Origin: Gigaspora margarita
Lineage: Eukaryota > Glomeromycota > Glomeromycetes > Diversisporales > Gigasporaceae
NCBI GenBank assembly: GCA_009809945.1
Contig: WTPW01000144.1
Coordinates: 65,177-129,176 of the forward strand
Direction of reading: 5' to 3'
DNA: 64,000 bases
The position numbers were made by a program, and so were the translations under genes. Of the stretch, positions 46,069 through 55,835 are shown in pieces (within the stretch, counting starts at the first letter, position 1; each line of letters opens with the position of its first letter). Under the pieces are notes generated by a model. It saw only the letters and a program-made list of their open reading frames with translations, ran no database searches and was not told the DNA's origin.

Positions 46069-47123
46069 CAGTCATAGGACATGTCCCCTTAAAATTGGTT
46101 TAAAATAAATTTATAATAAAAATTATAAAAAAACATATGAATTTACTATATAACTTTGAGCTAAGATCCCTCTCTGGGTTAACTAATTAACTTAAAAGTA
46201 AAGTTTGCAGGTATATAGAACAAGAAAAGAAGAAAATTTTGAGCTTAAAAAACCATATTAAAATTTTGCTAATTTTGCACTTTTTCAAAATGTAACTCTG
46301 TCAAAAACAAATATTTACAAATTTTAAATCAGCAATTATATGTAAAACTATGCTCTGAACAACTTTACTTAGGCGACGGAAGTAGGTTACCTTGTAAGAA
46401 AAATGGGTTATCTATGTACTAAAGTTAAAATTTATCGTATTTCATAATAAAACTTTTTTTTCTTATTAGATAACTTACTTTGGGCTCTTAAGCAAAGTTG
46501 TTCGGCATGTAATTTTACATCACATTTGAGATTGATTCGCGTTTTTCGGACCTTTTCTAAGTGAAAAATGGGTTTAAAGTTCGAAAAAAATTTTTTTTTT
46601 AAAAAAAAAATTTTTTTTCGAACTTTAAACCCATTTTTCACTTAGAAAAGGTCCGAAAAACGCGAATCAATCTCAGTTGTGATGTAAAATTACATGCCGA
46701 ACAACTTTGCTTAAGAGCCCAAAGTAGGTTACCTAATAAGAAAAAAAAGTTTTATTATGAAATACGATAAATTTTAACTTTAGTACATAGATAACCCATT
46801 TTTCTTACAAGGTAACCTACTTCCGTCGCCTAAGTAAAGTTGTTCAGAGCATAATTTTACATATAATTGCTGATTTAAAATTTGTAAATATTTGTTTTTG
46901 ACAGAGTTACATTTTGAAAAAGTGCAAAATTAGCAAAATTTTAATATGGTTTTTTAAGCTCAAAATTTTCTTCTTTTCTTGTTCTATATACCTGCAAACT
47001 TTAATTTTAAGTTAATTAGTTAACCCAGAGAGGGATCTTAGCTCAAAGTTATATAGTAAATTCATATGTTTTTTTTATAATTTTTATTATAAATTTATTT
47101 CTAGGGGACATGTCCTATGACTG
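46069..47123. mobile_element. 1.05-kb near-perfect palindrome with CAGTCATAGGACATGTCCCC ends
   Basis: The arms of about 525 bases meet in a T10/A10 centre near 46600. Very few differences are visible between arms (for example a short loss near the right end). The terminus CAGTCATAGGACATGTCC appears at both ends in inverted orientation. TTAT lies immediately outside both ends, or TA if one base is assigned to the element, so a Tc1/mariner-like TA insertion is possible. Each arm carries GTTGTTCGGCATGTAATTTT and AACTTTGCTTAAGAGCCCAA, motifs shared with fold-back elements at 49.8-54.1 kb. There is no coding frame. Confidence 0.92.
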
Positions 47124-47940
47124 TTATATCAAAACAAAAAAATTTTGATCTTATATATTATTTATTTATAATATGACAAATACAATAGTAACAACCGATG
47201 AATGATAATAACACTATCATATGAGAGCAGAAAATCGATATAATAGCACAAATATAGATTAGTGAATGAAGTAAATATTTTTCAGATGTTTTGTGTTATT
47301 ATTGTGGTCCCAAAACTTCTGCAGAAACTTGTTTACATATAGCATTTATGTCAAAGTGTTGTAATAATGCATGTAGTTGACATTTGTGCACAAATTTTTT
47401 GATCATGACAATCTTGTTTCTGCGGCAATGATCATATTTCTGCTACAGTATCATATCATGCCTGCTTAGCATCCTTTCGATTTGATTTTAGTAATCTTGA
47501 CAATAAATTGCGCAGATAATAGACTTCATCAATTTTTTAATTTTCATAACGCAGGTAGTAGACATTAAAGTCATATTACGAAATATAATCCAGTGATCAT
47601 TTCATATTTAGAAACCTTCACTTCATATTTAGAAACAAGAAGCGCTCAGTTCGATCAAATGCAGTGAGCTATGCAAAATATAATTAATTTTTGTGATCAA
47701 AATATTAGGATAGAATTTAGTGTAGGTAGTTCTATAGCAAATTAGTTTTTTTTTTTAACTACTTCATACGGTAGATGTAATCTTGTAAATTAAAAATGTT
47801 CCTCATGTTTGCTAAAGAATTATTTTACTCAAGCTTATTCATCAAAAATAATGGAGTTCAGGCATTCTTAGATGAACTTTAAACCCCTTTATTTAAAGAT
47901 TCTTTATTATTTTTTTAATTCTTATAATTTAACCACATCA
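47124..47940. other. AT-rich spacer
   Basis: No gene or repeat pair was recognised. Confidence 0.4.
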
Positions 47941-47942
47941 CC

Positions 47943-48168
47943 AATAACTTTACTTTATTGTACACTTCTTATGTGAGCACCTAGCCATTTTCATGCATGT
48001 TATTGGATCAATTCTAATACATGATACACAAACTTTGTTCACCTCTTCTATCGGAGGTGAACAAAATTTGTGTATCACATTTAGAAATGACCCAATAAGA
48101 TGCAGAAAATGGCTAGGTGCTTACGTCAGAAATGTACAATAATGTAGTTATTGGGTCATGTTGTTAAC
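47943..48168. mobile_element. Fold-back element, ~105-bp arms
   Basis: TTGTACACTTCTTATGTGAG, CACCTAGCCATTTTC and GATACACAAACTTTGTTCAC are complementary to the second half, across a tight centre at about 48052. The terminal sequence is ATAACTTTACTTTATT / AATAATGTAGTTAT. Confidence 0.88.
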
Positions 48169-48272
48169 GATAATTGCTGATTTCTTCACAGCAGACACCA
48201 CGTTATGACGTGACGTCATAAATGCAGTGTCCTAGTGAATAATCAGTTATCATCAACAACATGACCAATAAC
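48154..48272. mobile_element. Second palindrome, GTTATTGGGTCATGTTGTT ends
   Basis: GTTATTGGGTCATGTTGTTA and ATAATTGCTGATT oppose AATCAGTTATCATCAACAAC and ATGACCAATAAC. It shares its left end with the previous palindrome, so the two overlap or one inserted into the other's end. Confidence 0.8.
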
Positions 48273-48352
48273 AAGTACGTATTAGCTAACATGAGTTAGT
48301 GCATGTTGACAGAGGTCAATGGATCGAAAAGAAAAGTAAGAACTAGAAAATT

Positions 48353-49155
48353 GAATGGACTAGCACAAATTAAGTCTTTGCTCATTTAAAGAATTTTTTA
48401 AAAAAAAAAATGCAATCATATTTTGTAAGCTTCTATGTTTGTCATTTTTGTACTATTTTCTACTGGCATAGTTTATATTGGATAATTTACAAAAGGAATG
48501 CACAGAATGCTTAAACTCTACAAAAACAATTTGAAAGTTTTAAAAGGAATACTCCTTGTAATTTTAGTGACCAGCTTGTATAGAAAAGAATTTTGCTCAA
48601 TGCACCCTAAAAAGATACATGGTCAATATACCATTTAACAGTTTGTGCAAAAGAGTAGTGCTTCAATTACATGGGTTTGGTGCTGCAAAAAGGGGGTAAA
48701 TTGACAAAACAAAAGATCTTTATAAATATATAATAAATTATGAGAAAATATAAACTTTAAAGAGCTATACTACAAAATTTTATTAATGCAACTGCTTTTG
48801 TGTTTTAAGTAAAAAATGGGTCAGATCTTATTGAAAATTGATTTGTATAAAAAAAATTATTTTGAAAAATTGTCAATTTACTCCCTTTTTGTAGCACCAA
48901 GCCCACATATAATAAATTTTAAATAGAAAATAAAGTTTAGTAATTTATGACGTTGACCTACTATACCAAATATAATAAGTGATCAAAATTCAAGACATCA
49001 AAATTTTTTTAATGCAATTAAAGGTTGCTAAGAAAGATTATTAAATAAAATATAGTTTTTGTTGCTCTTTTTTTGATCAGCAAATAATCAACTATCATAT
49101 AAAAATCTTCAAATTTTCATATACAAAACTTGTGGTATTCTAAATTGAATTTTGT
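48353..49155 (+). repeat. Dispersed 0.6-kb repeat, filled copy (pairs with 38868-39470)
   Basis: This copy holds the MITE at 48673-48904. It also has an extra GACGTTGACCTACTATACCA near 48950 not seen in the other copy. Confidence 0.92.
48673..48904. mobile_element. 232-bp MITE with GGGYTTGGTGCT ends and ACAT duplication
   Basis: Left end GGGTTTGGTGCTGCAAAAAG and right end read inward GGGCTTGGTGCTACAAAAAG continue for about 35 bases (GGGGGTAAATTGACAA). The 4-bp ACAT repeats at 48669-48672 and 48905-48908, and the paralogue at about 39207 has a single copy (CAATTACATATAG). Superfamily is undecided: a 4-bp duplication with GGG ends does not fit hAT or mariner. A diverged copy lies at 53297-53552. 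Confidence 0.95.
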
Positions 49156-49199
49156 AACCCTTAGGACTACTTTATCCATTTGGTTTGATACATTGTTAG

Positions 49200-49445
49200 A
49201 ATATTTGAAATATTTTTTAATAAAATAATTTGTTTTTTAGTTTATTTTATTTTTTTTAATTTTATTTTTTTTTAATTTTATTTTTTTAATTTTATTTTTT
49301 TTGATTTTATTTTTTTTAATTTTATTTATTTTTTAATATTATTTGTTTTAATTTTATTTTTAATTTTATTTTATTTTATCGTAGTGTTGCCTTATAGTCT
49401 TATTATTGGTATCACTGTTGGTATTGTTATTGATGTTATTAATAA
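49200..49445 (+). repeat. T-rich microsatellite plus direct repeat (pairs with 50770-50945)
   Basis: About 49228-49372 is a TTTTAATTTTATT-type low-complexity run. It is followed by TAGTGTTGCCTTATAGTCTT and TATTATTGGTATCAC, which recur with changes at 50870-50940 after a similar T-rich run. The two copies bracket the hAT-like element. Confidence 0.6.
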
Positions 49446-49805
49446 ATTTTTAAGAATAGTTATAAACATTTAATTGTTGTTGGGCTATATTTCAATTTTG
49501 TACCAGTGTTGGCCCATTTATATGTCATATAAAATTTTTTAAAAGATCATAATCATATAGTTGTTAAATCATAATTCATATGATTAAAATCATATGATAT
49601 ATGATTACTTGTCATATGATTGTTATGATCATAATTTTATTATGATATGATTAATAGTCATATGATCTATATATAGAACTTAAAGAAATTTTACTTAAAA
49701 GAATGTATGAAACAAGTTATTTTCAGATATAATCGATTTTTGGTCAATCGCCAATAATTGTTACATAGTAAAGTCTAAATTTTACTATGTAAATCGATTC
49801 TTAGC

Positions 49806-50100
49806 CTTACCGTATATGCTCGAAAATAAGCACCACCTTCCAATATGTAGGGGTGCTTATTTTCGAATAATTGAATTTTTTGAAAAATTAAAAAACGTAC
49901 TAATTAAAAGTTGTCCAAATAATACCAAATTTTTACTGTAGTGTATTTGATGCCCTGAACAACTTTACTTAATTGCACTTTTGAGGTTTACTTAGTAAAA
50001 TTTAGACTTTTATATGTAGCGACTGTCAACAGATTTTTGAGATTTTGCAGGGGTGTGCTTATTTTCAGGGGGTGCTTATTTTCAGTGATTTATGGTAAGT
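49806..50100. mobile_element. Fold-back element TTACCGTATATGC…, nested in the hAT element
   Basis: The left end runs through TACCGTATATGCTCGAAAAT and AAGCACC. The right end read inward is TACCATAAATCACTGAAAAT and AAGCACC. The core has ACAACTTTACTTAATTGCAC and TTTACTTAGTAAAATTTAGA. Diverged relatives are at about 50280-50495 (same strand) and 53808-54113 (opposite strand). Confidence 0.85.
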
Positions 50101-50279
50101 AAACTTGTAGAGAAGAGTAAACTACACATATGCTAAAAGTTTCATAAAATCGGAATACATTTATTATTTGACTTTTAATTTTTACGTTCAACGAATATAT
50201 TTTGTTAATAAAATTTTAATCTTATCACTGAACATAAAAATTAAAATCCAATTAATAAAAAGTTCTCCAATTTTGTTGT

Positions 50280-50495
50280 AAATTGCAGAATATATGTATT
50301 TTAATCTCCTAAATAAGTTTACTTAAGTGACTTTAATCGATTTATTTAGTAAACTTTGGACTTTACTATGTAGCGACTTTCATCGATCGTGTGGTAGTTT
50401 ATTTTCATATCAAAGATGTTTTTGAGATTTTTGACCAAAAGAAGGGGGTATCTTATTTTAGAGATGGCTTATGTTCAGCAATATAGGGTAAACAA
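50280..50495. mobile_element. Partial, diverged copy of the 49806-50100 element
   Basis: TAAGTTTACTTAAGTGACTT, TAGTAAACTTTGGACTTTAC and TATGTAGCGACTTTCATCG follow the neighbour's core and right half, ending in ATATAGGGTAAAC, near the expected terminus. Confidence 0.65.
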
Positions 50496-50976
50496 ACTAT
50501 AAATAATGGCTAAAAAAACTAGTAACCTAAATTAAAGTTTTCTCTTAGCATTACCATAAATATTTTATTAGTTATTTATATAACTAAAAGTCATAGATCA
50601 TATATGCTTGCATGATCTATGACTGGTCATATAGATCATATTGGTCATATAATGTTATAGATCATATATACTCACAAAATGACTAATGATCTATGACTAG
50701 TCATATAGATCATATTCGTCATATATATCATAGTCCAACACTGTTTTGTACAGCTTTTTTTACTGCTTGTATAAATATTCAAACATATTCTTTTATTTAA
50801 TATTTAGGTGAGCATATATAATTTATTTTCATTTGCTTATTTTTTAATTTTATTTTACCTTTTTTTTATAGTGTTGTCTTATGGTTTCATCATTGGTGTT
50901 ACTATAAGTGTCATTATTAGTGTCATCAATGGATTAATATTAATTGGTATTCTATCTGTCAACTGGAGAGTAATCA

Positions 50977-51430
50977 TAGTGTAACATGATGCAGATCATA
51001 TATGAAAATCACTATAGGCAAAATGTAGTGTGCTTTTATCTAAATTTTTTTTCTTACTAAGTTAACAATACATGTCTACTATTTTAAAGTTGTAAAGCTC
51101 ATTGAGATGCATCTAACAGTGGTTAGATCATCCAATCAGCCTAGTGGATGGCGAGATATCATCGAAAAACTATTGACTGACTATATAAAATCTCAATGTT
51201 TGTTTACATAGAAATTTTATATAGTTAACCAATCATTTTTGATGATATATTGCCATCCACTGGGCTGATTTGGATGATCTAACTACTGTTAGATGCGTCA
51301 CGACTAGGTCTACAACTTTTAATTAGTGGACATGTAATATTAACTTAGTAAGAAAAAATTTTAGATGGAAGCACACCACATTTTAGCTATAGTAATTTTT
51401 ATATATGATCAGTGTTATAATATGATCACT
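50977..51430. mobile_element. Fold-back element, second member of the 17806-18215 family
   Basis: The ends AGTGTAACATGATGCAGATC and (right, inward) AGTGATCATATTATAACACT are complementary, and the arms run to a centre near 51205. Inner landmarks are AAGCTCATTGAGATGCATCT, GTTAGATCATCCAAT and CATCCACTGGGCTGATTTGG. The arms keep higher similarity than in the first member, so this copy is younger. Confidence 0.88.
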
Positions 51431-51439
51431 CTTCAGATT

Positions 51440-51740
51440 ATCAATTAAAGAATAGAGAGTGTTTAGACAAAGTTAAATAAGTGTTAGGATTAGATAATAA
51501 TATAATATTAAGGTTAGATTAGATAGTAGTGCAGGTTAGGGTTAGATAGTGGTATGATATTACTGTTTGATAATAGTACAGAATTAATGTTAGGAAAAGT
51601 GTATAGTACAGGTTTATAGTATTAGATAATAGTAAATAAATATAAAAAAATATCTAATATAAATAAATTTATATAAACAGTAATTTTTATCTGGTTAAAA
51701 TTAGCAATTTTTTATTTATTTACTTTTTATTTATTTATTT
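51440..51740. other. AT-rich spacer with degenerate GTTAG units
   Basis: Several TTAGG/GTTAGA motifs occur (about 51483-51600). They are too irregular to call a telomere array. Confidence 0.4.
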
Positions 51741-51744
51741 TAGC

Positions 51745-52206
51745 ATATACCGTAAAATTTGGATATGGGTACCCCCCTGTGTGGTGTACCCCTTGCCAAT
51801 AGAAAGGCTGAATAGTGACTTATATCTGAGTATATAGGTATTATACAAACTATATAATATTACAAGAAGATATAAGATCTTTGCTAGGAAAATCACCCTT
51901 TGACATTTTTCGATTGAGTAATTTCAGACAAATTTAGAATAATATACCAGTTCTTTTATAAATGTAAATCATCTTTTGTCTTTATTGACTCAATAGTGCA
52001 TCAAATAAACTTTCGAATCAATAAAGTCAAAAGATGATTTGTATATAAATAAAAACTAGTATATTAGTTTAAGTTTATCCGAATCAGCCCAATTAGAAAA
52101 TGTTGAAGGGTGATTTTCCTAGCAAAGATCCTATATAGTAAAACATATTGTCTCTATATGGTGTTCTCCTATATAGAGGTACTCCAAATACAAATTTGAG
52201 TAATAA
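51745..52206. mobile_element. Fold-back element, TACCGTAAAATTTGG ends
   Basis: The inner arms are very similar: GATCTTTGCTAGGAAAATCA at about 51879 and its complement near 52118, continuing through AATCATCTTTTG and TTTATTGA to a centre near 52005. The outer ends TACCGTAAAATTTGGATATG and (right, inward) TACTCAAATTTGTATTTGGA pair more weakly. GGTGTACCCC opposes GGAGAACACC-like sequence. Confidence 0.82.
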
Positions 52207-52457
52207 AAATACTAGGGTACACATGTCCGAATTTTATGTAATATTTAAGCAAGCATTTATAATTTATTTTTATTCGATTTTATTTATTTCTTACAATCTG
52301 CTCAGATTATTAAATTTTTCAGGATTTGTGCAAAAAATTAAAAAAATTCTTTAATGGATATTAGCAAAGTTGCAAATTTGTACAGATTTTATTAATAATA
52401 TTTATAAAAAATCTGAATAGATCTGCACTATATTTATTTACCTGATGTAATTTCAAA

Positions 52458-52710
52458 AATTAAAAAATTAAATAATTATATGCTAGAATAATATAGTTTT
52501 TAGGGCTAAACAAGTTTACTTAGAGCTCAAAGTTATTATTTATTAGTAAATTTTGTATAATATACAGAATTTTCTATAGCTTTATTAATAAAAATATAGA
52601 AAATTTAGCATTATACAAATTTTACAAATGAATTATAACTTTGAGCTCTAAGTAAACTTGTTTAGCACTAAAATCTACATTATTTTAGTATATAATTATT
52701 TAATTTTTTT
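52458..52710. mobile_element. Fold-back element with GTTTACTTAGAGCTCAAAG arms
   Basis: Arms of about 120 bases meet near 52582: CTAAACAAGTTTACTTAGAG and CTCAAAGTTAT oppose ATAACTTTGAGCTCTAAGTA and AACTTGTTTAGC. The terminal AAATTAAATAATTATATGC opposes GTATATAATTATTTAATTT. Confidence 0.88.
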
Positions 52711-53205
52711 AAGAGTAGAGAGTATGTAAATCATTTCTATTAATAAACTAATTGCTAAAAAATTTTATATTTTATATTAAAAAAATTATTAAATAATCTT
52801 TTTAATTTTAAATAAAATTGTAGAGGAGGTATTTCTGATTCTAATGATAGTTGAATCATTAAAATTGGTCTAGTAGATCATAAGATATAGTTGTTTTTAT
52901 CATTGCAATCCTATTTTATTTATTGTTTTCATATAATTTAATTGGACAATTTGTGAATAGACCAACTCTGCAAAAGTTGTTACTATAAAAACTTTGTCAA
53001 ATTTCATTTAAATTAATAAAATTTTTGGAATTTGTATAATTTTTTATTATGAACAATTTTACTTGGTATATAAATATCAATTTATATAGTAAAAAATTAA
53101 CTTATATATATAACAACTTTTTAATTTGCAATATAAATATTTTTGTTACTCTTTATTAATAGAAATAATCTACATACCCTCTACCTTTAATTTTTAAATA
53201 AAGAT
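52705..53205. mobile_element. Inverted-repeat element, AGTAGAGAGTATGTAAATCA ends
   Basis: The left end AGTAGAGAGTATGTAAATCA continues TTTCTATTAATAAA. The right end read inward is GGTAGAGGGTATGTAGATTA then TTTCTATTAATAAA. The interior is unrelated AT-rich sequence. Confidence 0.75.
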
Positions 53206-53296
53206 TAGTAAAATTAGTAAATTTTTATCAAAAATACATTTTTTTTGCTAAAAAATTAAGAAAATTAAATAAATATATACTAATATAAGATAGGCT

Positions 53297-53552
53297 AGAT
53301 ACTACAGAAAAGGGGAAAATCAACAAAAAAAAGATTTTGTAAAATCAATTTTTATGTATAAATTTTATAATAAGCTATAAGAAATTATAAATTTTGAAGA
53401 ACTATATTGCAAAATTTTATTAATACAACTACTTTTCTGTGTTTTAAATAAAAAATAATCTTAATTGTATTTTAAATTAATTTATATTAAAAAATTAATT
53501 TTAAAAATTTGCTAATTTTCTCTTTTTTGTAGCACCAAGCCCATATTGTTTT
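53297..53552. mobile_element. Diverged copy of the 48673-48904 MITE
   Basis: It reads GATACTACAGAAAAGGGGAA at the left and TTTTTTGTAGCACCAAGCCC at the right, with the same interior order (TATAAATTTTATAATAAG, CTATATTGCAAAATTTTATT, TGTGTTTTAAATAAAAAAT). Many G-to-A/C-to-T type differences make it older than the 48.7-kb copy. Confidence 0.85.
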
Positions 53553-53747
53553 GGTGCAAACAAGTTTATTTAGAGCCCAAATTTATAATAATTAGTAAAA
53601 TTTTGCATAAAGCAGAATTTTCTATATTTTTATTATTAAAATATAAAAAATTCTATATTATATAAAATTTTACTAATGAAATATAACTTTGGGCTCTAAA
53701 TAAACCTTTTAGCATGAAAAATATATTATTTTGGCATATAATTATAT
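53553..53747. mobile_element. Fold-back element related to 52458-52710
   Basis: AACAAGTTTATTTAGAGCCC and AATTTATA oppose ATATAACTTTGGGCTCTAAA and TAAACC. The centre is near 53637. Confidence 0.82.
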
Positions 53748-53807
53748 TTTAAATAAGTTTATTTAGAACTCAAATTATAATCTATTAGTAAATTTTTAAT
53801 TACTATA

Positions 53808-54113
53808 TATTACCAAAACAAGCTACTCTAAAAATAAACTATACCTGATTTTTTTCAAAAATCTCAAAAAACTGTTAGTAGTTGCTATATTTAAAAATCT
53901 AAATTTTACTAAGTAAACCTTTAAATGTACTTTTAAGTAAATATGTTTAGGATATCAAAATACATTTATAGCAAAAATTCAGTATTATTTAGACAACTTT
54001 AATTAGTGTGTTTGTCAATTTTTCAAAAAATTTAACAATTTGAAAATAAGGTACCCATATTTTTTTGTGTAATTTTTTGCCCAAAAAAGTAGCTTATCTT
54101 TAGGAATATACAG
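53808..54113. mobile_element. Inverted copy of the 49806-50100 element
   Basis: Read on the minus strand it begins TACTGTATATTCCTAAAGAT and passes through AATTTTTTGAAAAATTGAC, AGTTGTCTAAATAATACTG and GGTTTACTTAGTAAAATTTA, the same order as 49806-50100. Confidence 0.83.
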
Positions 54114-55425
54114 TATTAAAAATTTTTTAAAATTGACCAAGCAGAACTACCTTATATGGGAAGAGGTACCCTTATAGTAAATAGATATTATGTAATATTT
54201 GTTACAACCCTTAGGGAGTATCAAAAATCAAGTGGTTTTTTAGAAAGGAAATAAAAAAAGTTAAAATTATATATAAGAAAACTAGCTATTTATATATTAA
54301 GAAAGGAAGAGGGAGTTGGCCTCTAATAAAAATAATCTGGTGATGGCCCCTTAGGATTTTAAAGAATAAAGATAAAAATGTTCATATATATACAGTATCA
54401 AGTATATACATTATAAGTAAAAATATAATTTAAGTAGATTCAAAATTTTCTAATTAAATTCGAGTTGTGTAATGGGTGTAAATATGATAAATTCAACCTT
54501 AAAATGATAATTTTATAAAAAATCATGAATTAATTTCCAAATACAACATATATATTTGGTATAATTTAGGAAAATTTTGTACTAGGGATTATAATGGTAT
54601 AGAATTCATACAGTCAATAAGTTATATAAGTATAAATGCCACAGGCATCCTTGTTGCTAAATTCTTAATATTTGTCAAATGATTTTGAATTAGATTAAAT
54701 ATTAATAATTAAATTTGCTAGCTTTATGTACTTTATACTAGCTAAATATTCTCCAAAGCATCAATATACAATTCTTTAAGTATAATATGAATTTCTTGGG
54801 TATTTTTATAAAGGCAGCACTTTAATATTGTCATTTTTTATTAAATAAAAAATAACAGGAATGATTATCTTTTTTATTATTCAATTTGGGTTTGTCACTT
54901 CATACTTTTGATTGACTATATTCAAAATACATGATCTAAGTGTGGAAAAACATATTAAATTTACATATACAGTATGATGATGTAGTGTCTGAATTCCAAA
55001 ATTATAAGAAATAAGGATCAAAACACTATAGTTTATACATTGTTTGCATGATTTAACTTACTAATCTTTTAGTACTACTTTGGATTCTTTAATTATTAGG
55101 ATTTTAAAATCATTTTCATGTGTTATGTACCTTTGGCATTCCTAATTGAGATATGAATAGCATTAATAATATATAAAAATGAACCATAAACTGTATATCA
55201 TAAGAATAGTAAGTTCTGTAGCAAAATTTGTTATTATAATTCATGGATAATTCCTATGCAAAACTAATTTGACCATCTAAATACTATCACTAGAAAAATA
55301 AATTCTGTAACAGGATATTTTACAGCAACACATGATAGAAATTATAATAATTAAAATGCACTAGAACTTATGATTATGGAATGGCAAGTAAGTTTAAGGT
55401 AGACAATTATATTTATAAGAAATAG
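54114..55425. other. AT-rich non-genic stretch
   Basis: There is no supported gene. 55130-55340 contains diverged copies of the scattered GTAACA…ATAGAAA motif described at 9820-11278. Confidence 0.4.
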
Positions 55426-55444
55426 AAAAAATTATGACACTTAA

Positions 55445-55835
55445 TCCTTGTTAGTATCAACCTATTTTGATAGTAATATCTATACAGGAACATAATAAAG
55501 TTGATGTATATGAAAGAATTTTAATATATAAAACTTTATAAAAATTTGATTTAGATATTAATGAAATTGATATCAACAAGGGTCAAAACATCACAGCGAA
55601 TTTATGAAATTAGAGTATTTTGACTAAATATGAAGTGCATTACTTACTATTTGTTTTTGACATTTTTTCTTGCAAAATCATATAGATAATGTCTAACCCA
55701 TATTTTCGCAGAAAGATGGTTAGATGTTATCTTTATAATTTTACAATAAGTAATGTCAAAAAACAAAACAAATAGTAAATAACATACTTCATAGATAGTC
55801 AAAATACTCTAATTTCATAAATTTTCTCAAATAAA
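55445..55835. mobile_element. Nested fold-back elements, segment B copy
   Basis: Same structure as 27000-27367: TTAGAGTATTTTGACTAAAT and ATTACTTACTATTTG oppose the complement at 55765-55825. The outer CCTTGTTAGTATCAAC opposes GATATCAACAAGG more clearly than in A. Confidence 0.8.

Larger units (their letters stand above)
49504..50743. mobile_element. hAT-type non-autonomous element, 1,240 bp, 8-bp duplication
   Basis: The left end CAGTGTTGGCCC and right end CAGTGTTGGACT (read inward) start inverted repeats that run into ATATGTCATAT and GTCATATGAT motifs repeated near both ends. The 8-base TTTTGTAC is duplicated exactly at 49496-49503 and 50744-50751. This combination is diagnostic of hAT. The interior has no transposase and contains nested fold-back sequences. 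Confidence 0.93.

Noticed and set aside
36337-47123. Palindromes considered as Rho-type or other terminators, or as CRISPR-like arrays
   Set aside because: The organism appears eukaryotic, arms are far too long and not regularly spaced, and the ends behave like transposon termini.
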